Shown here one piece after another: positions 26,704-35,353 of a stretch of DNA of 64,000 nt (its first letter is position 1; each line of letters begins with the position of its first letter). This DNA comes from a bacterium. Its GTDB lineage: Bacteria > Bacteroidota > Bacteroidia > Chitinophagales > Saprospiraceae. Under the pieces are notes generated by a model. The model saw only the letters and a program-made list of their open reading frames with translations. It ran no database searches and was not told the origin of the DNA. Made by a program: the position numbers and the translations under genes. Where the stretch lies: the NCBI GenBank assembly GCA_024742755.1, contig JANSXW010000009.1:16740-80739 (forward strand). Direction: 5' to 3'.

Positions 26704-27915
26704 TTAGCGCCGGGTCTTTAACCCATACTGCTTCAGGATTTTGCGAGCGAGTGAAGCCTTATGCACCTCATCTGGCCCGTCGTAAATACGGGCGCCCCGT
26801 TCCTCCCGGTAGAAGAAGGACAGGATCGTATCATCAGTGATGCCCAGGGCGCCGTGTACCTGCAATGCCCGGTCGACAACGCGCTGCATCACATCCGCCA
26901 CATAGAATTTGATGGTGGAAATTTCAGTGCTGGCCGCCCGCTGCCCCTCTTCCTGCATTTTGAGCGCTGTATGCAGCACCATGTAGCGGGAGGCATCAAT
27001 TTGGGCGCGGCTTTCCGCAATCCATGATTGGACCATTTGTTTTTCGCCCAGCATGCGGCCTTCACTTAGTTCGCGGGTAGCCGCCCGGCGGCACATCATG
27101 TCGAAGCTGCGCTCGCAAATGCCGATCCAGCGCATGCAGTGGTGGATGCGGCCAGGGCCCAGGCGTTCCTGCGCGAGTTTGAAGCCTTCTCCTTCCCTGC
27201 CCAGAAGATTGGAAATGGGGACCCGGAGGTTGTTGAATTTAACCTCAGCGTGGCTATGCCAGCCCTCTCCCGCATGCCCCATGATGGGAATATTACGCAC
27301 CAATTCAAACCCCGGCAAATCAGTGGGCGCGAGGATCATACTCGCCCGGGCGTAGGGCGATTCCGCCTCCGGATTGGTAATGGCCATGATGATGGTAAAA
27401 GAGGCGCCATCAGCTGCTGTGGTAAACCATTTATGCCCATTGATGACGTACTCGTTGCCTTCCCGTACCGCAGTGGTGCCCATACGTACCGGGTTGGAGC
27501 CCGCGTAGGCCGGTTCGGTCATGGCAAAGCAGGAACGGATATCTCCGGCAAGAAGAGGGTCGAGGTAACGTTCGCGGATATCCGTACTGCCATACTGTAG
27601 CAGCAGCTCAATATTCCCGGCATCCGGCGCCTGACAGTTGAAGGTCAGGTGGCCAAAGGGCGAAGTGCCGAGGAGCTCGCTGAGTTGGGCAAATTCAGTA
27701 AGTTTTAGACCGGGGCCGCCTTCTGCTTCGCTTAGTGCAGCATTCCAGGCACCGGTAGCCTGTGCCTTGGGGCGGAGGGTGCGGATTTCCCGTTCCACTT
27801 CATAGAAAGGGGTCCGTAGCCACCGTAGCTCGTTGGGATAGATGTGGTCATGCAGGAACTGTTGCACCGGCTCGTAGAGCGCTTGCAGTTTGGGGCTTGC
27901 AAAAGTGGCAATCAT
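26704..27915 (-). CDS. Acyl-CoA dehydrogenase
   Basis: A 403-residue FAD enzyme that oxidises acyl-CoA to trans-2-enoyl-CoA. Visible family marks: CFAMTEPAYAGSNP (residues ~134-147), GHKWFTTAADGA, the C-terminal helix with QVHGALGITDDTILSFFYREERGARIYDGPDEVHK. This ending fits the long/medium chain and ACAD10/11-like branch. It stands alone, with no ETF, thiolase or hydratase genes next to it. Confidence 0.9.
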   Translation of the reverse strand: MIATFASPKLQALYEPVQQFLHDHIYPNELRWLRTPFYEVEREIRTLRPKAQATGAWNAALSEAEGGPGLKLTEFAQLSELLGTSPFGHLTFNCQAPDAGNIELLLQYGSTDIRERYLDPLLAGDIRSCFAMTEPAYAGSNPVRMGTTAVREGNEYVINGHKWFTTAADGASFTIIMAITNPEAESPYARASMILAPTDLPGFELVRNIPIMGHAGEGWHSHAEVKFNNLRVPISNLLGREGEGFKLAQERLGPGRIHHCMRWIGICERSFDMMCRRAATRELSEGRMLGEKQMVQSWIAESRAQIDASRYMVLHTALKMQEEGQRAASTEISTIKFYVADVMQRVVDRALQVHGALGITDDTILSFFYREERGARIYDGPDEVHKASLARKILKQYGLKTRR

Positions 27916-28158
27916 AAGGCAGTTTGGTTAGGGTGGTTTGCAATGAATTGCCAAGGTAAGAAAAAGGGAAGGTTATTTTTTGATGCGGGCTGGCCAGTCG
28001 CTGTGAGTAGTCCCCAGTACATAAATATCGCACCAGCTGCCGTCCCAGGGGTAAACCCTTCGTTTAAGTTTTTCCCACTCCATTGCTCTGGACAAAATTG
28101 GTTATAGTTCTTAACTAAGAAACCTCTCCTTAATTATGCTAAAAAAATCAAGTTAAGG

Positions 28159-28773
28159 CTAAAACGCCTGCGGATGGTCTTGTTCGCCAAGGCTTTTCAT
28201 CCTTTTGTAAATATCAATGAGTGCTAACTCGCAACCGAGCGAATAAAGCGGCAAAGTCTTGTCAAGGCCAAAGGCGCTTGAAATACGCCAAAGTTGATCA
28301 TCCTCTTTATACCAGGATTGAACCTTAGGAATGGTTTGCCATACTAACACATACTCCTTAAAGGATGGGATGCTGCGATAAGCTTCAAATTTGTCTGTAC
28401 TGTCATATTGTTTTGTGCTTTCGGATAGTACCTCAATTATAAGCAGCGGATTTAGCAGCATGGTTTTTCCGGAAAGTTCCTCTTCTCCGCATACTACAGT
28501 ACAATCGGGATATACGCAACGGTTAAAAGCAGGGATATACACTTGCTGGTCACTGCTGAATACCGCACAGTCTTTATGATTCTTATCCAAAGCGGAATCA
28601 ATAGCTGTCCCAACGCTGTTAGCTATCTTATTGTGCGCAGGCGAGCCACCCGCCGTGGCAATGACTTCCCCATCCCAGAACTCGTGTTTGGTGGCAGACT
28701 GTGCTTCTGCTTCCAGATAGACCTGAAGCGAAGCCGGACGTTTAGCGGACTGCTCTGCAATTGACATACTCAC
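28159..28773 (-). CDS. Uma2-family (DUF820) PD-(D/E)XK protein
   Basis: A 204-residue protein of the Uma2 family, which has a restriction-endonuclease-like fold. Typical marks: HEFWDGEVIATAGGSPAHNKI (residues ~30-50), VYPDCTVVCGEEEL and PLLIIEVLSESTKQYD with the PD...E.x.V acidic core. Biological role of the family is unproven; it is abundant in multicellular and mat-forming bacteria. It sits before the AbiE pair in a visibly AT-richer stretch. A second Uma2 gene lies at 34.8 kb. Confidence 0.8.
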   Translation of the reverse strand: MSMSIAEQSAKRPASLQVYLEAEAQSATKHEFWDGEVIATAGGSPAHNKIANSVGTAIDSALDKNHKDCAVFSSDQQVYIPAFNRCVYPDCTVVCGEEELSGKTMLLNPLLIIEVLSESTKQYDSTDKFEAYRSIPSFKEYVLVWQTIPKVQSWYKEDDQLWRISSAFGLDKTLPLYSLGCELALIDIYKRMKSLGEQDHPQAF

Positions 28774-28878
28774 TTGCTTTATAGGTGGCGGTGCCTTAAT
28801 AGTAGGTTGCTGAAATTTAATGAATATAGGGGGCTCCCAAGTTTTTCACCTTACATCTGATGCACCGCCGAACAGGCA

Positions 28879-28944
28879 TTGACTTTAATTTAAATATACT
28901 TTAACTTTGTTCATTATTTTAAGTTGTTCATGTTCCGTGAACAT
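28879..28944 (+). promoter_or_regulatory. AbiE promoter with operator-like palindrome
   Basis: TTG (28879-28881), exactly 20 bp, then TAACTTTG (28902-28909). Downstream of the expected start point is the perfect inverted repeat ATGTTC-CGT-GAACAT (28930-28944), and GTTCAT is repeated just upstream (from 28918). AbiEi antitoxins are known to bind inverted repeats and repress their own operon, so this is a plausible operator. Confidence 0.6.
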
Positions 28945-28953
28945 AATACAAAA

Positions 28954-29961
28954 ATGAACACAAATAGACAAGACATACTGGAGAGCGCCTTTGCCAGCTT
29001 GCGCAGCGAGTTGGGAAAGAAATTAAATTGGAAGGGTTTTCGTACTCATTCTGAAAACCAGTGGTATGATGCTGTATTTATAGTGGAGGGGAAAAAGGTA
29101 TATGTAATTGCAAAAAACGAGGTGAGGCCTCATCAGCTTGCTCATTTTCAAACCTTAAAAAAGAAATGGGACAATGTTCTGGTTACGGGGACTTACATTA
29201 CTCCCAATTCCAAAAAGATACTCAAGGAACAGGGGATAAATTACGTAGATGGAGGAGGGAATATGTTTTTTGAGCTAGATCCTATCTATATTCATCTAGA
29301 GGGACGTCGCAATACACCCTACAAGGACAACCAAAAAGATCAGGTGTTTTCCAAAACCGGGGTTAAAATAGTTTTTCAATTCTTGTTGAATCCAAATTTG
29401 ATCAACGCTACTTACCGGGACATCACAAATTCTACAGGAGCCTCGTTGGGGACCGTGTCTAAGGTTATGAAGGGGCTGAAAGAGGAGGGCTTAGTCATCC
29501 AGCTAAACGAAAAGGAATGGATTATCAAAGATTATGACGAATTGCTTCATCGTTGGCGAGGTGGCTATCTGGAAAAATTAAAACCATCATTGTTTGTTAA
29601 GCGATATCGCTCTGTCCAACGCGATTTTTATACGGAGTGGAAAAAGCTAGCTCTTACGAGCGAATCACAATGGGGAGGAGAGCCTGCCGCAGATATACTG
29701 ACTGGCTATTTGAAACCGGAACAGTTTACAGTGTACACCGATGAACCGCAGCAGGATATCATGAAACGGTACAGATGGGTTCCGGATAACGAAGGTGATA
29801 TTTATTTGTACAGAAGGTTTTGGGAGGAGCTTCCCATCGAAGCCATCGAAAAGGTGGTGCCAGCTCCATTAGTCTATGCCGACCTCATGGACACAGACGA
29901 CAGCAGGTGCATTGAAACGGCCAAAATCATTTATGAGCAATATTTATCAAAATATAAGTAG
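28954..29961 (+). CDS. AbiEi-like antitoxin of a type IV toxin-antitoxin pair
   Basis: A 335-residue protein. The N-terminal ~130 residues look like a small nuclease-fold/dimer region (KVYVIAKNEVRPHQLAHF, YVDGGGNMFFEL). Residues ~135-200 contain a winged helix (YRDITNSTGASLGTVSKVMKGLKEEGLVI). This matches AbiEi-family antitoxins, which bind DNA and counter the AbiEii nucleotidyltransferase. The toxin gene overlaps its 3' end by 29 bp. ATG at 28954 is chosen because it lies after the palindrome; the in-frame start at 28924 overlaps the operator. Base composition is clearly AT-richer than the surroundings, a sign of transfer. Confidence 0.75.
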   Translation: MNTNRQDILESAFASLRSELGKKLNWKGFRTHSENQWYDAVFIVEGKKVYVIAKNEVRPHQLAHFQTLKKKWDNVLVTGTYITPNSKKILKEQGINYVDGGGNMFFELDPIYIHLEGRRNTPYKDNQKDQVFSKTGVKIVFQFLLNPNLINATYRDITNSTGASLGTVSKVMKGLKEEGLVIQLNEKEWIIKDYDELLHRWRGGYLEKLKPSLFVKRYRSVQRDFYTEWKKLALTSESQWGGEPAADILTGYLKPEQFTVYTDEPQQDIMKRYRWVPDNEGDIYLYRRFWEELPIEAIEKVVPAPLVYADLMDTDDSRCIETAKIIYEQYLSKYK

Positions 29962-30781
29962 TTACGCGTTTGAAGAGCACCGGGAAGCACTTCTAAGTTT
30001 GCTGAAGGTGTTTGGTTCACACTCCATACGTTTCTTTTTGATCGGAGCGCAGGCCAAGGACGTACATTTCCTTCGACAGGGGATTAAGCCTTCCCGAAGT
30101 ACTCAGGATATTGACTTTGCCGTAATGGTGGATTCCATGCAAAAGTATGATGAATTAAAAGCCATACTTGTAGATAATGGGTTTCAAAAAACGAGAGAAC
30201 CCTATCGATTAGACTGGGAGGAGGGAAAAACCATAATTGACTTACTACCATTTGGGCACATTGAGGAGAACCATACCGTAAATTTTGATCAAAGGCATAT
30301 TGAATTATCCGTACTTGGGCTCAGAGAGGTAAACACAGAGGTGGAAAAGTTTTATTTTGATGAAAATTCGTCCATTTCTATCCCAATGCCTCCCCTTCAT
30401 GGGCTATTTCTTCTAAAGCTTCTTTCTTGGAATGAACAGAAACTGACCAGAGAAAAGGATTTACAAGATATCAACCAGATTCTTGAAAGTTATTGGGATT
30501 TTATAGAGGAAGAGGCCTATGAACAACATACCGACCTTTTCAATGATGAGTTCGAAATAGATAGAGCAGGGGCTAGGATTCTGGGTAGGCATTTGCAGGT
30601 TACAGTTAACAAATCAAAAACGCTGCGTGCCCAAGTTGTAAAAATACTAGAGGAACAAACTGCGCAAACTGGAACTTTGGGACCTATGCTCAAGACGATG
30701 GCGCTTGAAAGCGGTAGATCTATCGACGCAGTCAGGAATATGCTGGGCGAAGTGATGATAGGTTTAAAGGAAGTGACCTGA
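29933..30781 (+). CDS. AbiEii/AbiGii-type nucleotidyltransferase toxin
   Basis: A 282-residue member of the DNA polymerase beta-like nucleotidyltransferase superfamily. The active-site pattern is FFLIGAQAKDVHF (residues 34-46) followed by STQDIDFAV with the Asp pair D59-x-D61 and a third acidic strand KTIIDLLPFG. AbiEii-type toxins modify tRNA or other targets and give phage abortive infection. It overlaps the antitoxin gene, so the two are translationally coupled. AT-rich like its partner. Confidence 0.8.
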   Translation: MSNIYQNISSYAFEEHREALLSLLKVFGSHSIRFFLIGAQAKDVHFLRQGIKPSRSTQDIDFAVMVDSMQKYDELKAILVDNGFQKTREPYRLDWEEGKTIIDLLPFGHIEENHTVNFDQRHIELSVLGLREVNTEVEKFYFDENSSISIPMPPLHGLFLLKLLSWNEQKLTREKDLQDINQILESYWDFIEEEAYEQHTDLFNDEFEIDRAGARILGRHLQVTVNKSKTLRAQVVKILEEQTAQTGTLGPMLKTMALESGRSIDAVRNMLGEVMIGLKEVT

Positions 30782-30838
30782 GCTACAACGGTTCTAAAAA
30801 GAAAACCCCAGGCAAAACACCCAGGGCCCTCTCTTTTT

Positions 30839-31234
30839 TTAGTGGTTATGCCCTTCGTGATCGTGGTCATGATCATGCCCATCTTCATGGTGGTGGTCAT
30901 GCCCGTCCTCGTGCATATGCCCGTCAGTCGGCATGTTCTCATTTTTGACGTAGTCCATACCGCAGACCGGGCACTCTCCCGGCTTATCGCTGCCGCTGCC
31001 GTCGCAGTGCATGGGGCAGATGTAGGCAGAGGTGTATTCCGGGCCCTGCTTGGCCGCATCAGCATCCGCTTCCATATGGTCACCCTCGTGCATATGGCCG
31101 TCCTCATGCATGTGCTCGGTCTCTTCGGTGGCGGCATTGTCATTGGCGGTGTCTGCATTTCCGCCGCAGGCGCTGAGCAATAGCGAAAGGGCGAATAATG
31201 GCAAAATGGTCTTCAGAAAATTCAAGTTTTTCAT
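30839..31234 (-). CDS. Heavy-metal-binding lipoprotein with His-rich tail
   Basis: A 131-residue lipoprotein: signal peptide ending LLLSACGG (lipobox Cys near residue 22), a heavy-metal-binding domain YICPMHCDG...GECPVCGM (residues ~65-92; C-x-M-H and C-x2-C-G-M), and a C-terminal tail dominated by His, Asp and Gly. It also has a His/Glu-rich stretch before the domain (HMHEDGHMHEGDH). It should bind Cu, Zn or similar ions in the periplasm or at the surface. Last gene of the minus-strand metal-export cluster. ATG at 31234 starts the signal peptide. Confidence 0.82.
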   Translation of the reverse strand: MKNLNFLKTILPLFALSLLLSACGGNADTANDNAATEETEHMHEDGHMHEGDHMEADADAAKQGPEYTSAYICPMHCDGSGSDKPGECPVCGMDYVKNENMPTDGHMHEDGHDHHHEDGHDHDHDHEGHNH

Positions 31235-31388
31235 GTTTTGAATGATTGTGTGCTCCCTGCGGGAGTGGTGAACGAATAGGTTTTTTCTTTTTAAATCAAG
31301 CTTCATAATCTGTACCCTGCCACCCTTAAATGAGGGGTCAAAAGGCTACTACAAACCTGGCAGATACTCCATTTTAAGCCATCCAATT

Positions 31389-33143
31389 TCACTCCGCCGG
31401 CAGCGTTTCCTCTACCGTGCCACAGGCCAGCATCTCATCCCCGAAGTAAGGGTTGCGGATCTCCTGCACATCGCTGATCCAGTCTGCACCTTCCCAGTCA
31501 AAAGCCATCGGGCAGTGCTGTACGTAGTAGGTCTGCTCCGCTGCTCCGAATGCCTTCACCGTGCTGATAAGGGCCTGGGAAAGGAAATCAAATTGCGTAC
31601 GCTGTTCGGCGACCGCTTCCGTTTCGGCGACCTGCTTGCTATGGGCCATCAGCGCGCCGCGTTGCTGACGCCAGTATTCCAGGGCCTCACCGGTGATGCC
31701 ATCGCTGCTGATGCCTTCCACGGCATCCGTAAATGCCTTTGCCTGCACGGCGGCAGTCTCTGCATTGGTGGCTACCAGCGCATCCTTAAGGCGAAGATAC
31801 GCCTCAATGGCATTGCCCAGCTGCTGTTTGAAAATCTTTGGGGCCGCTGCCCGGTAATTGGGGGCCTCTTTCGCTCCGCCCGCTACTTTAATTTGGATAT
31901 CGCGGTTCATCATACTCGCCTGATTGTTGAGCTGTGCGGCGGCATCAATAGAGAAATTGCCGTAAGTCACCACCTCCTCGCCTGCTTCCAGCCCGTCTGT
32001 TACGCGGTAGCGGTCTCCCTTGGCCTCTCCCAGTTCCAGTTCCCGGTATTGGAAAGTCGGAATATCGGTATCCGGTACTCTGACATACACCACCGAGCGC
32101 TCGCCGGTCCAGAGCACGGCAGATTTGGGCACGGTCAGCGCCAGTTGTTCTCCGGTCGTTTCGCCCAGCAGCTCCCCGGTCACCAGCATTTCCGGCTTGA
32201 GCTTCCCGTTGGGGTTGCGCACTTCGGTGCGTACCGCCACCACCCGCCGGTCTTTGTCGATGAGTGGGTCAATGAAGGTGACCCTTCCGGAAAAGCGTTG
32301 CCCGGGTACGGCAGGCGTGGAAAAAGTAATGCGGTCGCCTACCTCAATTTGCGGCAGGTCTTCCTCATAAGCATCGAAGACGGCCCAGACGGTACTGAGG
32401 TTCATCAGGTCAAAGAGCGACTCTCCCTGCGCCACATAGTCTCCAACGGCTACCCGGCGCTGCGTCACCACACCACTTTCGGTAGCGTAAAGCGGGAAGG
32501 TCTCCTGTATTTCGCCACTTTCGATGATTTCATTGATCTGCTCCGGTGCAATCTTCCAGTACCGCAGCTTATTGCGGGCGGCTTCCAACAGCCTGGGGTT
32601 GACCTCCTGCAGCTTGACAGCTTCCAGGAGTTCCCGCTGCGCTGCGATCAGGTCCGGGGCGTAGAGTTCCGCCAGTTTTTGGCCTTTGTACACCTGCTCG
32701 CCGGTGAAGGACACATAGAGCTTTTCGATGCGGCCTGGCACCTGCGCTACCTGGCTTGAGGCCCGGCGCTCATCGGCCTGCACTTTGCCGCTAAGCTGCA
32801 GGGTTGTGCCTGCCTCAGTTGCTGATTCTCCCACTATCGTAGTCTGAATATTGGCCAGGCGGGCCGCCTCCCGGGTCATCTCAAAATTGAGCGGGTCATC
32901 AGAAGCCATCTCGCTCTGCTGTATCAGGTCCATACCGCAGATGGGGCAGTCGCCCGGCTCGTCCCGGCGGATTTGCGGGTGCATGGAGCAGGTCCAGGTG
33001 GTGCCTGCTGCATCGGATGCCCCGGCTTCGTGATGGTGCGCTGTTTCGGGAGCCGCCGCCCCGCCGCCGAAGAGCAGGTAGCCGGCACCCAGCCCCACGA
33101 GCAGGGCGATCAGGATGAGGAGGGGAACTTTTATTTGTTGCAT
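31389..33143 (-). CDS. CusB/CzcB-type RND periplasmic adaptor
   Basis: A 584-residue membrane-fusion protein linking the inner-membrane RND pump to the TolC channel. Order: N-terminal anchor helix (~6-28), a heavy-metal-binding domain TWTCSMHPQIRRDEPGDCP-ICGMDL (~50-75), barrel-sandwich and alpha-hairpin (~110-260), beta barrel and membrane-proximal domain (~260-415), and a C-terminal DUF3347-type region (~430-560) ending AFDWEGADW. The metal-binding insert is known from CusB-like adaptors of Bacteroidota. Fits Cu/Ag export. Confidence 0.9.
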   Translation of the reverse strand: MQQIKVPLLILIALLVGLGAGYLLFGGGAAAPETAHHHEAGASDAAGTTWTCSMHPQIRRDEPGDCPICGMDLIQQSEMASDDPLNFEMTREAARLANIQTTIVGESATEAGTTLQLSGKVQADERRASSQVAQVPGRIEKLYVSFTGEQVYKGQKLAELYAPDLIAAQRELLEAVKLQEVNPRLLEAARNKLRYWKIAPEQINEIIESGEIQETFPLYATESGVVTQRRVAVGDYVAQGESLFDLMNLSTVWAVFDAYEEDLPQIEVGDRITFSTPAVPGQRFSGRVTFIDPLIDKDRRVVAVRTEVRNPNGKLKPEMLVTGELLGETTGEQLALTVPKSAVLWTGERSVVYVRVPDTDIPTFQYRELELGEAKGDRYRVTDGLEAGEEVVTYGNFSIDAAAQLNNQASMMNRDIQIKVAGGAKEAPNYRAAAPKIFKQQLGNAIEAYLRLKDALVATNAETAAVQAKAFTDAVEGISSDGITGEALEYWRQQRGALMAHSKQVAETEAVAEQRTQFDFLSQALISTVKAFGAAEQTYYVQHCPMAFDWEGADWISDVQEIRNPYFGDEMLACGTVEETLPAE

Positions 33144-33175
33144 GGTATTTTTAATTTAGATCTTAACCTTTGAAA

Positions 33176-33421
33176 ATGATGCTGGAAATTTCTGACCAAA
33201 TTCTACAAGCCTCTGGTTTGACAGAAGAGGAATTGACCTTGGAGATAGCTGTCGCTTTGTACCAGCGAGAGATATTGTCTTTAGGCAAAGCCGCTGAACT
33301 CGCCAACCTCCACCGTTTTGCCTTCCAAGCCGCATTATCTGAGCGCCAGGTGCCCGTAAATTACGGCCCTGAGGATTTGGAGGCTGATATGGCCACTTTA
33401 GATCGTGTACTGCCCTCATAG
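33176..33421 (+). CDS. UPF0175-family small protein
   Basis: An 81-residue protein of the UPF0175 family (LEISDQILQASGLTEEELTLEIAVALYQREILSLGKAAELANLHRF...), with helix-turn-helix-like text SLGKAAELANLHRFAFQAAL. UPF0175 proteins are often antitoxin-like partners of a PIN-type DUF3368 gene. No such partner is present: the next gene is a permease on the opposite strand. It lies on the plus strand inside the metal-export cluster. ATG at 33176 is preferred; 33179 is possible. Confidence 0.75.
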   Translation: MMLEISDQILQASGLTEEELTLEIAVALYQREILSLGKAAELANLHRFAFQAALSERQVPVNYGPEDLEADMATLDRVLPS

Positions 33422-33437
33422 TTTTGCTCTTTCACTT

Positions 33438-34661
33438 TTATATTAAAAACTTCACCAAGAGCCCCCCGACCAGCCAGGCATAACTCACATAAGCCAAGTA
33501 CTTCAGCGTTTGCTCCAGCACTTTGCTCTTGGGCGCCATCTCCTTGTGGTGCATCACATCCCTGCGGCGGAAAAAGCCGTGGTAGACCAGCCCTGCGGTC
33601 AGCAGCAGAAAGCCGAGGTTGAGGAAGAAAGTATAATCGATTTTAAAGTGTTCCGTTTCGGTGACGCTGACGGCTTTGGGGTCCGGCAGGTAGCCTAGCA
33701 AGTCGAAGCCGTAATGCAGCGCCAGGGCCGTGCCGATCAGCGAGCTGAACAGCAAAAACAGGATAAACAGCGACATCCGCCAGCCGTAGTACTTGGCGTT
33801 GATGCGCAGCACCGGAAAAACCACCAGATCGCTGAAGATGAAGGCCATCACCCCGGCAAAGCTCACGCCTTTGCTGAAAAGCAGCGCCGCCAGCGGTATG
33901 TTGCCCATCGAGCCAATGAAGGTCATAAAAGCTGCCACCGGACCGATAATTACATGCTCCAGCAGGCTGAGGAAGCTGTACTGCGTCACCTCCGGCCCGC
34001 TATTGATAAACAGGCTGCGGAAAAAGCTATCCGGCACAAAAGCCGCGACAATGCCTGCGATGGTAAAGCCGATGGTGACATCTTTCCACACCATCTTCCA
34101 CTCCATCACGTACTGTTTGGCAATCTTCGCCCAGCTTTTGGAAGATCGGATTTTTGACTTCCAGGATTTATCCGAGTCGTCATCTTCTTCCTGTTGTTTC
34201 CCGAGGTGCTCCCGCGCATTTTTGATCAGCTTTTTGGGGTTGATGAGCCGGATGATAAGCCAACTGATGGCAATCAGCAAAATGCCGCCTACGTACTCGC
34301 CCACCACAAACTGCCAGCCGAGAAAAATGGAGATGATAATGCCCAGCTCGATCACCAGATTGGTGGAAGCCAGCAAAAATGCAATAGCCGCAGAGAAGCT
34401 CGCCCCCTTCTGGAAAAGCGATTTGGTCGTCGCCAGTGCCGAGAAGCTGCACGAGCTGCTGATGAAGCCGAAGAAAGTGCCCAGTAGCATACTTTTGGAG
34501 CGGGCGTCGCCCATCGTGCGCTGCATGCGCTCTTCGGTCACCAATATCTGTATCAGGCTGCTGAGAAAATAGCCGAGGATGAAGGCCCACAGCGCCATCC
34601 AGAAAAACCCGGCGCTGGTGTAGGCGGCATTGCCCCAGTTTTGTAGAAAAGTTTGCATCAT
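33438..34661 (-). CDS. YraQ/DUF318-type permease, probable metal efflux
   Basis: A ~407-residue inner-membrane permease with about eight to ten helices in two halves. It has the conserved FGFISSSCSFSALATTKSLF motif (residues ~60-80), AFLLASTNLVIELG, and in the second half IGSMGNIPLAALLFSKGVSFAGVMAFIFSDL. This fits the permease family that includes ArsP and Cu/Zn efflux SO_0444-like proteins. A charged cytoplasmic loop (EEDDDSDKSWKSK) joins the halves. Its place between tolC-like and cusB-like genes supports a metal role. Confidence 0.8.
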   Translation of the reverse strand: MMQTFLQNWGNAAYTSAGFFWMALWAFILGYFLSSLIQILVTEERMQRTMGDARSKSMLLGTFFGFISSSCSFSALATTKSLFQKGASFSAAIAFLLASTNLVIELGIIISIFLGWQFVVGEYVGGILLIAISWLIIRLINPKKLIKNAREHLGKQQEEDDDSDKSWKSKIRSSKSWAKIAKQYVMEWKMVWKDVTIGFTIAGIVAAFVPDSFFRSLFINSGPEVTQYSFLSLLEHVIIGPVAAFMTFIGSMGNIPLAALLFSKGVSFAGVMAFIFSDLVVFPVLRINAKYYGWRMSLFILFLLFSSLIGTALALHYGFDLLGYLPDPKAVSVTETEHFKIDYTFFLNLGFLLLTAGLVYHGFFRRRDVMHHKEMAPKSKVLEQTLKYLAYVSYAWLVGGLLVKFLI

Positions 34662-34774
34662 TTGGAGTTTTGATCGTGTGAAAAATGGGTTTGGCGGAAG
34701 CGCCAACGATTAGGAGTTTTGGGGTGTTTTTTATATTTTGAAAGCGTTAAATCACATTGCTTAAAAGTTGTGTT

Positions 34775-35353
34775 ATGGAGGTCTTGGCAAAAAGTATCAC
34801 TTACGAGGAATTCAGTAGAATGGAATTTCCTGAAGACGACTCCTATATTTATGAACTTATCAATGGTGAGCTCATGAGAAAGAACGCGCCCTCTGGAGAG
34901 CATCAGTACGCTCAATCTGAATTGTTTTACAAAATGATGCACCACGTCTCGGTAAATGGGCTGGGCAGGGTTTTTGCCTCCCCTACAGCCGTACTCCTCA
35001 CCGAGTACAGTGCTCCCCAGCCTGACCTTGTCTTCCTCAGTAAGGAAAAAATGTCCCTGTTTGATCCACAGTGGGGCATCAAGGGCGCACCGGATATCAT
35101 GGTAGAAATTGTCTCTCCAACTTCTTACAAGCGCGATCATCTGCTCAAGAAGGAGCTGTATGCAGCGCACGGCATCCCCGAATACTGGATTGTCGACCCT
35201 TCCTACCACTCGGTGGAAGTGTTTGTGCTCCAGGATGGGCGGTACGAGCGCCACGCTTTCGGCATTGATGGAGAAACAGTAGGGTCGCATGTCTTATCCG
35301 GTTTTGAATTAGAGGTTTCTTCGATTTTTATTGATTCCACAACAACTGATTGA
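34775..35353 (+). CDS. Uma2-family (DUF820) PD-(D/E)XK protein, second copy
   Basis: A 192-residue Uma2 protein: YIYELINGELMRKNAPSGEH, a PQPDLVFLS strand and PDIMVEIVSPTSYKRDHLLKK with PD...E-x-V acidic residues, and YWIVDP. It lies on the plus strand inside the minus-strand metal-export cluster and overlaps the tolC-like gene by 26 bp at the 3' ends. The role is unknown. It differs from the Uma2 gene at 28.2 kb. Confidence 0.82.
   Translation: MEVLAKSITYEEFSRMEFPEDDSYIYELINGELMRKNAPSGEHQYAQSELFYKMMHHVSVNGLGRVFASPTAVLLTEYSAPQPDLVFLSKEKMSLFDPQWGIKGAPDIMVEIVSPTSYKRDHLLKKELYAAHGIPEYWIVDPSYHSVEVFVLQDGRYERHAFGIDGETVGSHVLSGFELEVSSIFIDSTTTD

Noticed and set aside
30782..30838. Possible terminator between the AbiE toxin and the metal-binding lipoprotein
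   Set aside because: The repeated CCCAGG units are direct, not inverted; no stem of useful length forms, although a run of T follows on the plus strand.
31515..32759. 414-codon open frame antisense to the CusB-like adaptor
   Set aside because: The adaptor has domain motifs over its full length; the antisense frame is a composition effect.
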